From the NCBI GenBank assembly GCA_963210315.1, contig OY723322.1, positions 186,001-250,000 of the forward strand: DNA of 64,000 nucleotides. The letters run 5' to 3'. A model generated the notes under the pieces. That model was not told where the DNA came from. It saw nothing but the letters and a program-made list of their open reading frames with translations, and did no database searches. Below, piece after piece: positions 10,201 through 21,904 of this stretch (positions are counted from its first letter, which is position 1; each line of letters begins with the position of its first letter). Both the position numbers and the translations under genes were made by a program. The DNA is from Rhynchopus euleeides. Lineage: Eukaryota; Euglenozoa; Diplonemea; Diplonemida; Diplonemidae.

Positions 10201-13200
10201 CATTGGGCGAAGGGTCATGCGGCAACAGAGCACCGGCAACACAACCAATGAAAGCGTGAGGGGTCGCGGCGAGTTGCTGTCGAGAAAGATTCGCACTTCA
10301 TCTTCCAAAAAAAACCACTCACACACCCTCCTCCCTCCCCACCCTTCCCCTCATTGCATATGCTAGCAAAAAAGTAATCCACGGCAAACACAGAACAGAA
10401 TGAGAAGGCAATATTCAGAACACGCAAGAGAACAAAAACAGGGCAGAAATACGACAGGCCTTGTGCAGGGGCGATCACAATACTATATAGCCATATCGGG
10501 GAGGAGGGTCGGGTCGAAAGAGAAGACCTCGCCTGACAAGCGGCGAAGACAAACCACACGCGAGAGACGCGATGGGGGGGTAGGGGTTATGTGTGCCTTG
10601 GATACACTGCAACGTGCGATGGCTATATGGTTGCCGTTTCGCCACGTCTGCAGCATCGCTGGGCTGTGGCTTCTTTATTGTTGAGGCCATTCCACATATT
10701 CCTGTGCGTCTCTCGGCAACGCGGGTTCCTGGGGAAATCCGGGAGACCAAACCAGCACTACGGATCACAAATAGCGCCTGCACGATAGGAGGGGTGTGGC
10801 AAGACATAGAGAATGATGCACTTCTTGACAGCGTGCCGCACGCATGACCAGGACGAACACCACACGGGCCATTCTTGATGCCAAACGGTTGCATCCAAAG
10901 CGGAAACACCTTCCCCGGGATGGTGGTTGTGTCGTAGAATAGTCCGGTTTGTGGTGAACAAAGCAGATGACGAACAGCTAAAGGAGCAGTTCCCTGAGGA
11001 AGAAGCAGTGCCGTGAAACGGTTGGTGGGGATCGCTGAGGGGGCATGGGGGGCAGCGAAGCAGAAGTGTCGTGTCGGGTGTAGTCGAAGCAAATGTGTGC
11101 GGGGGCGCTGTGCTGGAGCAGTGGCCCTTGTTCCGTCTGTATTGATGTATGCTGGCCTGCAAGATAGCAACCAGGGCACAGCGTGTTCGTTTTGTTTTTT
11201 TTTCGCACCTGCCTCAGTCAAAGCTTAGGTAAGGCTGTGCACGGAATCTGTTGAATGATGCCATACGCGCAAGCTGGCATCGCTTCTCTGAGAAAGGGCT
11301 CGGCCATTGTGTCCGTCCTGGCCGGATGCCAACCTCGCTCGTTGTATTGTGTATCGTGAAACGCATCAGTGTGACGCCGGACGCTGTCTTAAGCACAGCG
11401 CCACACTGTGTGACATGTAACATCTGGATTCTTGGGGTTCTTGCTTGCGAAAGATGACACGCCACGCAAGACATGGTGGATCGCGAGTTCACAATTAAAA
11501 ACATCACGCACGCGTTGCATCTACTATCTTTGCACCACAGAGCGGTGTGCAGGTGCAAGGGCAGGCGAAGGCCTCACCGAAGGCACGCCGCAGTGTGTGC
11601 TAGAGGTGCTCCCTGTGGTTTTGCGCCCCACAGTCTTGTCTTTACCACACAAAAGAATACCACTTCTTCTGAAGAATAAATGAAAACGTTGTGGCCCGGA
11701 AAAGGCACCGGGCGCTGGCTGGGTGGGACCGAAGCCCCACGGAGGGGCCCTGCCCACACAGCCGCGTTCCTTCTGAGTTCTGTGTTCGACTCTCTACGAG
11801 CAACGGCGGTACAAATGGAGGGGCGGGGGGGTGTGTGGGGGGCGGTGGAGACATTATTCAACAATAGACACCAGAGGAGTGTCCGCGCCAGAAGTTCGGG
11901 AGGTTTGGGAAAGCCTTCTACTGTTCTTGCGGCGAGGCCGCAGCGGGGGAGGGGGGCGGTGTTCCCAACGGCAGCACCGCCCCTTCCCCCACCCCCATAC
12001 CCCAAACCTGTGTGCCAGCATGCCTTTCGTTCTGCTGACAAACAGGAGAAAGATCGTGGCAGACCGTGTGCGGCAGCTGCGGTGCCAAGATTGGACGGCT
12101 CTTGCTTCAGCACCGCCCCTCATGGCCCCCCGTGGCCTGGAGGATGGGTATCGGATGTGGGGGTTGCGGGATGGCAACTTGCTACCGAACACAGTGAACT
12201 GTGGACGCAACACCTTTGCTTTGTGATGGCGCTCACTTGAGAGTGCGACGGCCCCCTTGTCTCCGTTGCGTTTTGTTTACGTTGGCAACGTATCAGAGAC
12301 GAGCCCGGCCAGGGCCAGTGGCTGTCCTCTGTTTTGTTTGCACTGCTGCGGGGGTCCTGCCTCCGGGCATCCGAAAGAATAATAAAGGAGCCATACGGAG
12401 GCACACGCAGCACTGCGCTCTGAGGAAAACAAGGGAAAGGTGCCTGTTGCGGTTGAAGCAGCCGCAGCGCCGGCCTGTCTCGATGAGGCACGCCGGCGCG
12501 CAGCGACCCAACAGCAGCCTGGCAGCCTGTTGGTGTCATTGATGCGTGTGTGGGCAGATGACGTTTCGACCTGGCGTGAGCACAGGTCGGCAAGATGCAC
12601 ACGGGGTGTGTGTGGTGGTGGTGTTGTTACAGTGGTTATCAAACACATCAAGAGAGAGGGGGAAAAAAACGGGTGTCCAATGCGTTCTACACTACTGTGG
12701 TATTCAAACTACAGCTGTCCCCAGCTGAACAATAGCATTGAATACCATGTTCTACGAAAAAGCAAGATGCACGTGCGGGTATATACGTTTTGGTTTGAAC
12801 CCATGTCCACCCGACACAGCATGGCCAGTAGTGGCGTGCTGTTCAGTCGGTGGTAAGGTATGCGCACTTATTAGCTTTGCACCCACTGCCAAATCAGAAG
12901 GGATTTCAGGCATCAGGAAGAAGGGATACCCAGCATGCACGGGCTACTTAACAAGAGTCTGTGGCAGCGCTGTACACCTCAAGGGCCCACCACTCGAGTT
13001 CCGGTTTCGTTTCTTCTTACCGGACACTCCCCAGGATCACAGCGTGTTCGTCCCACAAACGGGCACCGGGCACAGAGGGGTCGCATGTGTATGGTGCGCA
13101 TGACATGTTGACCCACAACAGCACCCGAGGGATGAAGTATCATGTGGCTTGATGGAATGGCATGTGGTCGGGTCGCGGAGGGTCTCCAGCTCTCCTTCGC

Positions 13201-15027
13201 ACAGGGGCAGAGGAAGGGTGATGTGCCGTATCAGCCCCGTGTGCGTCAAGGTGTTGAGGCGGGGGCGACTGCTGTGTTGGCCGCATCAACTGGTGATGCA
13301 GCGACACCGAGCCCCGCCCTTCTTTCTTCTGCGGGTCCGAAGGCCCGTTAAACCTACACCAGTCCAGGATTCGCTCCGTGTCGAACCTATTGCTCTACGA
13401 AATGCAGAGAAGTGAACACGCGAGCAAGATGGGTCACGCTGACTGACACTGTCTTACAAGGGCAGGCTCCTGATGCACTTAATTACATACACGAGGGGCG
13501 GTGTTGAAAGTTGGGGACAGTGACAGCGGCATACTTGTGATAATGAACCCACAGTTTGATCGTGAACGACTTGAACGACTTTCGTTGATTTGGTAGAGGC
13601 CATCGATACATAAGCACCGGATCACCGGTGTCTCTGTCACGACCTTCTCTTTTCACGGTCTGCGCGCTACTCGAAGCCTTGCGGCTTCGCCATGTTTGTC
13701 TGGTTCAACCTCCGCCATGCGCACAACGGCCGCACGCCCCTTGTTCTGAAGGGACGGCCCCGAATTGTGCCTGCTTGAGATGAACACTTCACGAGTCACA
13801 ACACAGAAACATTTCTCCCAGCACAAGACAACGACTGAGGGGCTGTAGAAGGTGAGGGGAGGGAGATATAAGCCAGGGGGGCTGGCGGACGAGTGCGCTG
13901 ACAAATCAAGGTTTGCACATCCTGGTTGCTGAAAAGATTAGACTTAGATCGAGAAGAGACGAAGGGCGGGGGTGGGGGTAGCCACGGCAGCCCCACCCCC
14001 TCTGTGCTGCCCGTGTTTGCTGCTGCTGGCAAGGCTTGAACGATTTTGAACGATTTTTGGCCGTGCTCGTAGCATTCCCCGTTGAGGGGGTCGCTATTTC
14101 GTGTTCTCCTGGCCGTACGGAGGCATTGCCTTACGTCGCCTCTTCCTCTTTTCCTTTGGTGGTGTGTTGGTCTGGCACAGAGGGCGGGACCGTGCTGATA
14201 TGCACAGTGACGACTCTCCCTTTTGTTTTGTGCCCGCCTCCACCGAGATTCGGCTGATGCCTCTCAGACTGGGGGCGGGCGGTCGCCGACCCTTTTCTGT
14301 ACGAGGTTTTCCACAGGCTGCACACCTGCCCCGCGGCTGTGTGGCAGTCTTCGCGGAGTGCAATGCGAAGGTCTGGCCTGACTGGCTTTCGGCAATGGGC
14401 ATGCATTGCCCTCCCCATCCGTTTGCTGTCCTGCTGGTTGCCAGTGGCACAAGAATGCCAACTGACACCAGCGGGAAGACACAAGACGGATGCATTGGGA
14501 CAACTGGGGGAGCTCGCTCAGACTGCAGAACAAGTGAGAAAAGGTGGGCTGAGCTGTGGGGCGCCTCACAAACTCAAACTCGGTTGCGAAGTGACACAGT
14601 TTGACACACACAGTGGCACAGAGCGAAGGCCCACGGCCCCGTTTACACCTCGCAGCCTGTGATTAATTAATCTTCTTCATACACGCTCATAATCGCGCAG
14701 GATGCGAGTCATTTTCACAGCTTTCCTGGCATGCCTCACATCAACCATTCAGCCAGGCGTGGCGCTGGGGCAGATGGTGATGGAAACACGCCCAACCTGG
14801 CTATGTCGTCAGCATCAGAATCCGCCAGACACACAGTGACACACACGCAGGCAGTTTGCGTGCGTCTGACCCACACCCTGCCCACACATGGCAGTGCGGG
14901 CAGGAGGCCTCTGGTAGTGTGGCAGGCGGGGGGGAAGCTATGGGTGACCAGCGGGTTATCGAGACACACCGCGTTGTAATAATTTGATGTGAAGCTGGCA
15001 AGCCTACCCATCCACCCAAGGCAGGGC
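7240..15027. other. Long gene-poor spacer (7.8 kb)
   Basis: I find no supported gene here. Open frames exist on both strands but lack family motifs, have biased low-complexity composition (Pro, Arg, Cys from C-rich DNA) and overlap each other. Contents that can be seen: a G/C hairpin at about 7265-7310, long poly-G/poly-C runs (7285, 7680, 8105), a diverged GGGTACCCCGAGAGAA motif at about 9003-9035 shared with the hairpin at 4848, and CA/GT-rich stretches. An ancient decayed gene cannot be excluded between 10.4 and 12.6 kb. Confidence 0.5.
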
Positions 15028-16350
15028 CTAGCGGGTGGGCTCCTCGATGTCGTGCATCGGGTCGAGGATGGTGTTCAGCAGCCGCCTCTGCGACTGGAAG
15101 CTGTCCACAAGGGTGCCATTGCGCTTCTGCAGGTGATGCGACTCCTGCTGCGAGTTGTGAGCCTTCCGGCTGACGCTGTCGAGCTCACGCTCCAAGAAGG
15201 CAATGCGGCGCTGCATCCTGTGCCTCTCCGTCACGTCTGCACTGGGTTCGGTGGACGCGGCGAACGCCGCGTTGTCGGCAGCACGCTTGACCTCCCCAGC
15301 CCCGTAGGATTCATACTCCGCAAGCCGCTGCCGCAGCGTCTCGCACTCGCCCTCCAGGCGTGCCGCGTCTGCCTTCAGCGCCACCTCACGAGCATCGGGT
15401 GTCCCAGCCATGCGGCGTGCCACTGACGAGTGCTCCAGCTCGCGGATCCGCATCTCCGCAGCCTGCACCGCCTGTGCTGCCGCCTCACGGGCGTCACGCA
15501 GGCGCTGCTCTGTGCGGTCCTCCAGGTCGCGGCGTGCACGCTCCGCGTCACGCTCCACATCGAAGGCATGGCGGCGTGAGGCAGCAAGCGCCGCAACATG
15601 CTCCGCTTTGAGGTCTTCCACGCGCTTCTGGAAGTCCTCCTCCTTGCGCCGCAGCGCCTGCGTCGCCGAGTCCGCCCTGCGCCGCGCGCTCCCCAAGTCT
15701 GCGGCGTTCGTCTCATTCTCCAGCACCAGCGCGTTGTACTTCCTTTGCAGCACCTCATACCGCTGCGCCTGCACATCAGACTCACGCGCCTGCACCAGCA
15801 GGGCACGCGCCAGGGCCTTGTCCGCACCCCCCTTGCTGGGGGCGACGGAGTTGGGCGGTGTGGCAGACACAGGGTGGTCCGACGTGTCGGCGTCGTTGGA
15901 GGGGGACGTGCCGAGGAAGCTCTTGAGATACGACATGGTGGACACGGCGGAGAAGGGCGAGGAGGGCTCCTGGCGTGTGCTGGGTGCATCCGACACGATG
16001 TTCGACCTCGGCTCCAGGTAGGAGGTGGCTGCGCTGCCGGGCTCCGTGGGGATGGGGCTGGTGTAGTGAGTGCGGCGCAGCAGCAGCATCGTCTCGTGGC
16101 GCCTGCGCTGCCCTGACATCGCCAGGAGGTCCGCAAGCTTCATCCCCCCGTGCACATCCACCTCGGTGCCGCGCCACACGAGGCGCTGCTCGCCTGCTTC
16201 GACACCCGTTGCCTCCTGCACTGCGTCACGCATGCCACGATCCGCATGCTTGCCGTCGCAGCGCAGATAATAAAGCTTCTGCATCACATCCTTCACAACC
16301 AGAGGGGGGCACTTGGTGTCGTGTGGTACGGCATTCGCCCCGTCGCACAT
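15028..16350 (-). CDS. Ubiquitin-like domain plus long coiled-coil protein
   Basis: A single exon of 440 aa. Residues about 18-92 have a ubiquitin-like pattern: LYYLRCDGK, then a helix (MRDAVQEATGV), then EQRLVWRGTEVDVHGGMKLADL and a closing strand ETMLLLRR; the QRLVWRG turn matches the I44-face region of ubiquitin-like folds. Residues about 95-170 are a Ser/Pro/Thr-rich linker. Residues about 170-420 are a continuous charged coiled coil (Ala, Arg, Glu rich), ending in LNTILDPMHDIEEPTR. There is no visible membrane segment or catalytic motif. Such a layout suits a scaffold or cytoskeletal adaptor, but the function is unknown. It lies downstream of DRC1 on the same strand with a 650-bp gap. 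Confidence 0.75.
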   Translation of the reverse strand: MCDGANAVPHDTKCPPLVVKDVMQKLYYLRCDGKHADRGMRDAVQEATGVEAGEQRLVWRGTEVDVHGGMKLADLLAMSGQRRRHETMLLLRRTHYTSPIPTEPGSAATSYLEPRSNIVSDAPSTRQEPSSPFSAVSTMSYLKSFLGTSPSNDADTSDHPVSATPPNSVAPSKGGADKALARALLVQARESDVQAQRYEVLQRKYNALVLENETNAADLGSARRRADSATQALRRKEEDFQKRVEDLKAEHVAALAASRRHAFDVERDAERARRDLEDRTEQRLRDAREAAAQAVQAAEMRIRELEHSSVARRMAGTPDAREVALKADAARLEGECETLRQRLAEYESYGAGEVKRAADNAAFAASTEPSADVTERHRMQRRIAFLERELDSVSRKAHNSQQESHHLQKRNGTLVDSFQSQRRLLNTILDPMHDIEEPTR

Positions 16351-16559
16351 GGTTGCTGTGTAGTGGCACGAGGCTGCTCGGCCTGCAAGGGATGCGGTTG
16401 GGATGCGAGCAGGGCAGCGGGGGGCGCAGCTCCGCGAGGGGGGCGCTGCAGGGCACCCGCCACAAAAGGTTGGGGCATGCGTGTGTTGCGTGCCACGCAG
16501 TCAAGGGGACAACGGGAGAGGTGAGGGGGTGGGGGGTCCATTACCCATCATTGCTGCGT

Positions 16560-17040
16560 GTTACAGTGGTGCTGCTGCCTCTCGGGGGCACGCCACAGAA
16601 ATGGCGTCCGTCCCACCTTGCTCACTGCGCAGGCAGGCAGGGGGGGGTAGCTGGCAACCATGTGTTGGGGGGTGTAAGGGATCCACCATTGATGTAACAC
16701 GGTTGCATGTCATACATGTCACGCACAGAGTAGAGGAAAGGATGGAACGTATGCCGAACGGAGGAGGCCAGGGTGGGTGCGGGGGGTGTGGGGGGAGTAA
16801 ATGCCCCAAAACTAAAGACCGGGCTGGTTTTTGTGTGTGTGCTGCGCCAGGCCTGGGTTTGGGGTTCGAAGAACCCCAAGAAACAGCCCGAAGACCCCCA
16901 CCACCCAACAAACCTACGACACCCCTCGGTGGAGGGGGTCATGCTGTTACTGTGTTAATGTCTCGGGCACGCCACAGAAATGGCGTGGTGTCGTAGCTCA
17001 CTGTGCAGGAGGGGGTTGGCTGGCAACGGTAAGCTGCGGT
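16560..17040. repeat. Direct duplication at the 3' end of the DRC1 gene
   Basis: A block at about 16580-16665 (CGGGGGCACGCCACAGAAAT, then CTCACTG.GCAGG and GGCTGGCAAC-like sequence) is repeated at about 16965-17035 (TCGGGCACGCCACAGAAATG, then CTCACTGTGCAGG and TTGGCTGGCAACGG). The second copy covers the end of the DRC1 coding region, so the first copy looks like a duplicated gene end plus 3' flank, about 385 bp away. Confidence 0.6.
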
Positions 17041-18938
17041 GGGTGGAAGAGCTCGTCGTTGATCTTCGACTGCATGTATGTGTTGAGCAGGGCACGCAGC
17101 TCGTCGTTCTGCTGACGGATGGCGTCCGTCTCGTCGATGAGCTTTGCCCGCGACTGCAGCTGCTTCAGATACTTCTCCAGGCCGTCCTCCAGCGCATCCC
17201 AAATACGGTAGTGCGAGTCGGGGATGACCTGCGCCATGCGCACCCAGAACTCACGTTCTTCGAGGCGGCGCTTCTGGCGGGCACGCTCCTCAAGGCTGGC
17301 CTGCTGGTGCTTCTTGGAGGAGGCGAGGGAGGCGTTGCGGTTCTGCTGCTCCACGTATGCCGTGAGTGCCTGGATGCAGTCGTGTGCAGTGATGGCGTCC
17401 TCGCCCTCCGTCTGGAACAGCTGCAGCAGGCGCATTATGTCGCCCTTGCTGGTGACGCCCAGTGCCTTCCATATGCTCTCCAGCTTGAGTGAGTCGATGC
17501 GCGGGTCGTCTTCGCCCAGCATCTTGATAGTCTTGCGGACGGAGTCTTCGACAAGGAATGCGCACTCCTGCTTCAGCACCTCCAGCATCTTCAGGGCTGC
17601 CTCGGTCAGCTCCGTGTCGTCCTGCTCCTCCGCGACCTCCTCCTCCTCCTCCTCCACCACGTGCTGGTTGTCCTCCTGCCAGAAGTTCAGGTCCGGCGGC
17701 TTCCACTCAACGCCCAGCTGCTGCTCGAACAGCACCTTGTCAGCTGTGAGGCACTGGTTGACGAGCTTCATCGCCTCCTCCTCATTCATGTTCCACACCT
17801 GCCGGTACTTCTCGGTGTCTGCCTTCTCAAAGTACTGGAACTTCAGCTGCAGGTCTTTGTACTGCTCTGTGATGCGCCGGTACGACTCAGTCAGCACGTT
17901 GTTCTCCTGCCGGAACTTTTTGTCCGTCTCTGCGTACTTCGTAATCAGCCCTGACAGCACGTCCTGCAGTCGCGCGAGCTTGCGCTTGTGCGTCGCAATC
18001 GCCTTGTCGTTCTCCTTCACACGCTCGCTCAGCACCTGCAGGTTGTAGTTCAGCTTCTCGGCGTTGAGTTGATACAGGGCACGCATCTCCTCCAGCTGCT
18101 GCTCGAGGCCTTGGATCTCTGTCTGCAGCTGGCACTTCAACTTGTTGTAGTACTCGCCGTACGTCTCGTGGATCTCGTGCAGACGCAGCTGCCAGTCCTC
18201 CACCTTGATCTGACGCTTCTTCATGTTCTGCTCCTCGACGGTGCGGCGGCGCTCCGTCAGCCCTTCAATCTCCTGCTGTTGGTTCGCAAGCAGGTCGTTA
18301 CGCTCGCTCATGAAGGCCGACTCGATCGCCTCCAGTTCTTCGTTGTAGCGTTCGATCATGTCCGTCGTGCGCTCGTGCATCGTTGTGATCAGGTTGTCGA
18401 TCGCCAGCGCCTGCTCCTTCAGGGCACGCACATACTCCTCGTCTTTGCTCTTCAGCTCTGTCTTCAGGTCGCTGATGAGCTTGTCTTTAGACTCGATGAT
18501 CTTTGCACAGGACTCCTTCTGCTTCTCGATTGCTTCCAGCAGCTCCTGCGGCACCTTCTTGGAGAATAGGGAATTCCACTTCATCAGGATCGACGAGTCG
18601 CGCCTGTTGCTCGACGCCGCCTCATCAGCACGGTTCTGCAGGCGCTCCCGCATACGCGCATCCTCCTGGATGCGGCGCTCGCCCTCCTCGACATCGGTGC
18701 GGACACGGAAGCGTGTGACCTCCTCTGCCGCCACTGTCTTCAGGTCTTCGATGTTCTTCCTGCTGCGTCGGATCTGCTCCTCCCCCTCCCCAAGCTGCGG
18801 CTGCCCGTCCTTCACCACCCCGCTGTCGTCAGCGCCTGCATTCTTCGCCGCAAGCGCGGCATCGAGCTTCGCACGCCGCTGCTCGATGCGCTGCTTCGCG
18901 CTGAGGTTCGACACGTCAGCGCTGTTCGGGCGCTCCAT
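16998..18938 (-). CDS. DRC1: Dynein regulatory complex subunit 1 (DRC1/CCDC164-type)
   Basis: A single exon of 646 aa starting MERPNSADVSNL. The N-terminal half carries the family signature in order: IRRSRKNIEDLKTVAAEEV (about 75), the WNSLFSKKVPQELLEAIEKQ block (about 140) with KESCAKIIESKDKLISDL, and YVRALKEQALAIDNLI (about 190). Long coiled coils follow to about 400 (WQLRLHEIHETYGEYYNKLK, KFRQENNVLTESYRRITEQY). After an acidic Glu run (about 440-460) comes the C-terminal conserved region ending with the alpha-helical LDRL-like tail. In flagellates DRC1 is a base-plate subunit of the nexin-dynein regulatory complex that links outer doublets and controls motility. Length is close to other DRC1 proteins. 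Upstream minus-strand DNA has several AG dinucleotides that could serve as trans-splice acceptors. Confidence 0.9.
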   Translation of the reverse strand: MERPNSADVSNLSAKQRIEQRRAKLDAALAAKNAGADDSGVVKDGQPQLGEGEEQIRRSRKNIEDLKTVAAEEVTRFRVRTDVEEGERRIQEDARMRERLQNRADEAASSNRRDSSILMKWNSLFSKKVPQELLEAIEKQKESCAKIIESKDKLISDLKTELKSKDEEYVRALKEQALAIDNLITTMHERTTDMIERYNEELEAIESAFMSERNDLLANQQQEIEGLTERRRTVEEQNMKKRQIKVEDWQLRLHEIHETYGEYYNKLKCQLQTEIQGLEQQLEEMRALYQLNAEKLNYNLQVLSERVKENDKAIATHKRKLARLQDVLSGLITKYAETDKKFRQENNVLTESYRRITEQYKDLQLKFQYFEKADTEKYRQVWNMNEEEAMKLVNQCLTADKVLFEQQLGVEWKPPDLNFWQEDNQHVVEEEEEEVAEEQDDTELTEAALKMLEVLKQECAFLVEDSVRKTIKMLGEDDPRIDSLKLESIWKALGVTSKGDIMRLLQLFQTEGEDAITAHDCIQALTAYVEQQNRNASLASSKKHQQASLEERARQKRRLEEREFWVRMAQVIPDSHYRIWDALEDGLEKYLKQLQSRAKLIDETDAIRQQNDELRALLNTYMQSKINDELFHPPQLTVASQPPPAQ

Positions 18939-19347
18939 GGTCTTGTGTTGTGTCAACCTTGGCAGGTTGCACCTGCAGTGGGCAGCTGGCAGTGTAGCTA
19001 CGGCACAAGAGTTGGGCGGGGAAGGGGGGGATAGACGTACGGCTAAGGAAGTACTCAGTGCCGTGGATGGAAGGAGACGAGAGGGGACGAGAGACGGCTG
19101 ACAACGTTCGGCACTATCCTCGCGGGGGGCGACACTGGCAAATACTATGGGCGTGAAAACAAGCAACGCTGCGGCGGTGGTGGCCGAGGAGAAGGAGGGG
19201 GTGGGGAGCCGCAGTTCTCACTTTGCTCTACCACGGCAGGGCACCCCTGTCTACAACCACCCCCCCTCCCCCTCCCTGCCCCGCTCTATAATACGCTACC
19301 GGCAATGAGAACAAACACACGCCCCCCCTCCCTACCCCCCCCACAGC

Positions 19348-21510
19348 TCACATCTGGTTAATCTCCCCGTAGGCATCCTGCGCCCTCACAGAGGGCACCT
19401 GCTGCGATTGCTGCACCTGCTGCTGCTGCTGGGGCATGTGCACCTCAGAACCAAGGATGCGGAACTCAGGCGGTGCCAGGGCCTGCACACCACCCAGCTG
19501 CAAGGGGCTGGCACTGCTGTCGCACGACACATTGCGGTACGCGGGGTGCCCACTGCCGGGGGGCAGGGTATCGAGGCCTCCGGGCGTGCTGAGCTCCGCA
19601 TGCGTCCCACCCTTGGCACCGCCCTTCTTCCCTTTGCCGCGCTGCTTGCCGCCGTCCCGCCCCTTCTTCGCCCGGCGCCTATACAGCAGCACGGTGGCAG
19701 CGACAAGCGCAAGGCAGACGGCGATGCCCACGACAAACCCCACGATGCACAGCGTGCTGCAGGCCTCATCGCCACCGCCTCCCCGTGCCGAGGGGGATGT
19801 GATGTTGACGCCTTCGTAGACCGACACGACATCGACAGCAGACCCCCTCATGATGTTGAGAGGCTCCGACAGCACCCCCTGGTTGACCTCGTCGATGATG
19901 TGCCGCGTCAGGACGTAGCGGTCCGCCTCGCTGGCGAGGATCAGCGAGAACTCCACCGTCATGTGCCCCGACACCACCACGCCTGTGCTGTAGGGGTCGA
20001 CGCCCCCCGTGATGGGGGAGAGCGACCTCCGGCATTTGGAGTGCGTCTCGCGGCAGCCGCCGTTGCTGTTGAGCGTGCGGCACTCCGACCCCCACGACTG
20101 GGGGGGGCTCTGGCACACCTCCCCCTCGTAGTCGGGGGACAACGTCGCACCCCCGTCGCCTTCGGCGAAGAGCGTGCAGTTGTGTAGGCACGGCGGCGGC
20201 TTGAGGGAGTCGATGAGGCACTCGTTGGGGCACTGCACCCCAAGGGCACACCCTGCGGCGACGCGTTCCGCCTGCGTGCCGTAGCAGCAGCTGCCGGAGG
20301 GGCAGATGAACTCCACGCGCACACCCTTGACACCGCTGGTCGCGACAGCGACGCGCCGTGTGGAGGCAAGTACCTCCTCCACGAAGGGTTCCTTGCGGAA
20401 CGTGCCCATCACCGCATCCAGCGAGATACGGATAGAGCTCTTGAGTGTGATATCGGCTGACCCCGTCCCGCACACCCTGCTGGCGGGTGTGTACCCGTTG
20501 GCGTTGCAGCACATGGAGCCGGGGGTGCACCTGCCTGAGAGCATCACGTAGCTGCACAGCACACGCCGTGAGGCAGTGTCCTGCGAAACGCAGACGTCGC
20601 CGGTGTAGGCAAGCGGGACAAAGGTTGTCGCGTTCGGCAGCGAGCACCCGCAGGTCTCCATGGTGCCGCTCGTCGGGCTGGCTGGGCCCGGTGGCGGGGG
20701 CGGTGCCCTGCACCTGAGGGTGGCGTTGCTGCGTGCCCCGGCCACGGTGCAGCAGGTGCCCGCCCCGCAGCCCTGCGTGCTGTCGGGCAGCGAGCACACC
20801 GCACCCCACGTCTGGGGGTCCCCGACACACACGTCCCCCGCGTAGCTGGCGTTGAGGCCCGCCAGGGCGCCGGGCCTGCCGGGGCTGCAGCCGCAGGCCT
20901 GCAGCGACGGTGCCTCGCAGCCCTGCCCCTCTGCCGTGCAGCAGCTGTCACGGTGCGTCACGTCCCACCCATCTGAGGGGGGTGTGCAGTCCAGCGGCGC
21001 GGCGGGGCACCACACACCGGCGCACGACAGCTCGCAGTTTGCCTGGGTGGCGGCGCACCACCCTTCTGCCAGGGAGGTGCACTGCGAGCAGGCGGCGGTG
21101 CGGCTGAGGCAGCACCGCCCCAGGGTGCCGGAGGGGCCGGGGGTGGCGAGCTCCGCGTCAAGGCAAGCACCTGCCTCCCACAGGCACTGTGTGTTCGCGA
21201 GGCAGTCGTCGGCGGAGGCGAGGGAGGCACATGGGCTGCACTGGACCAGGGAGCAGTGGCGGAGGTTGGCGTAGGCGTGCCTGTCGCCGACGTACAGCGC
21301 ATCCTCACACTGCAGGCGTGGGATGGGCTGTGTGATGTTCCAGCAGCGGGAACAGCCCTCGCTGCCCAGGCAGGCGGCCTTGTAGGCCGTGCAGCGGCGT
21401 TCGATGCAGCTGACGAGGGCATCCTGTGCGGACACAGCCAGCACCAGCGAGATGGCGGCTACCGCGATGGCAAGGCGGCCCTCATGGGCAGTGTGTAGGC
21501 CAGGTCGCAT
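19348..21510 (-). CDS. Cys-rich type I membrane protein with repeated extracellular modules
   Basis: A single exon of 720 aa. Residues about 11-28 (IAVAAISLVLAVSA) form a signal peptide. The ectodomain has more than 60 Cys. One module, with the order Y.GDVC, W or hydrophobic core, C, then a C..G..CC pattern and a final C, occurs at about 206-267 and 284-345, with a third, shorter version at about 440-495 (YEGEVCQSPPQSWGSEC). Two non-Cys stretches (about 350-400 and 510-575) have alternating hydrophobic patterns that may be SEA-like. A single transmembrane helix (CIVGFVVGIAVCLALVAATV) lies at about 587-609, followed by a basic stop-transfer and a 110-aa Gln/Gly-rich cytoplasmic tail. Several N-glycosylation sequons are present. 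Probably a cell-surface protein; no family recognised. Confidence 0.8.
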   Translation of the reverse strand: MRPGLHTAHEGRLAIAVAAISLVLAVSAQDALVSCIERRCTAYKAACLGSEGCSRCWNITQPIPRLQCEDALYVGDRHAYANLRHCSLVQCSPCASLASADDCLANTQCLWEAGACLDAELATPGPSGTLGRCCLSRTAACSQCTSLAEGWCAATQANCELSCAGVWCPAAPLDCTPPSDGWDVTHRDSCCTAEGQGCEAPSLQACGCSPGRPGALAGLNASYAGDVCVGDPQTWGAVCSLPDSTQGCGAGTCCTVAGARSNATLRCRAPPPPPGPASPTSGTMETCGCSLPNATTFVPLAYTGDVCVSQDTASRRVLCSYVMLSGRCTPGSMCCNANGYTPASRVCGTGSADITLKSSIRISLDAVMGTFRKEPFVEEVLASTRRVAVATSGVKGVRVEFICPSGSCCYGTQAERVAAGCALGVQCPNECLIDSLKPPPCLHNCTLFAEGDGGATLSPDYEGEVCQSPPQSWGSECRTLNSNGGCRETHSKCRRSLSPITGGVDPYSTGVVVSGHMTVEFSLILASEADRYVLTRHIIDEVNQGVLSEPLNIMRGSAVDVVSVYEGVNITSPSARGGGGDEACSTLCIVGFVVGIAVCLALVAATVLLYRRRAKKGRDGGKQRGKGKKGGAKGGTHAELSTPGGLDTLPPGSGHPAYRNVSCDSSASPLQLGGVQALAPPEFRILGSEVHMPQQQQQVQQSQQVPSVRAQDAYGEINQM

Positions 21511-21904
21511 GGTGGGTTGGGTGAGGGTTGGCGGTCTTGTGCTGCCGCGGGTGCGGCGTCGGGGCCAGGGTCAGCTGGGCATAGCTTGTGTAGACCTGCA
21601 GGGTGCTGGTGTGTAGGGCAGCAGTCACAGCTTGTGGGTCACAAGCGTGTGGTGATCAACTGTGAGGCACAGCCAGGAAAGAAGCGGTTGGTCAACGACC
21701 GGACAGGCTCGAGGGAGAACAGGCAGAATAGCCTGGCATCCCCAGGGAAAGACGAGCATCTGGGCGTCAAAACAATCACAGCCCAGCGGGTGGAATGGGG
21801 CAGTTTGGCGGGCGAGTGGGTGGGTGGGTGAGCGGTCAGGGGGGGGGGGGGGGGGGGGGGCGGGGGGGACATCACATCAGATCAGCATCATACCATCTCC
21901 CAAC

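Noticed and set aside
10475-11221. Minus-strand 248-aa frame
   Set aside because: No recognisable domain or repeat; composition like random spacer translation, though a fast-evolving gene cannot be ruled out.
21841-21869. Poly-G run as an assembly artefact
   Set aside because: Similar G and C runs occur throughout the spacers, so it is probably real, although its exact length may be unreliable.
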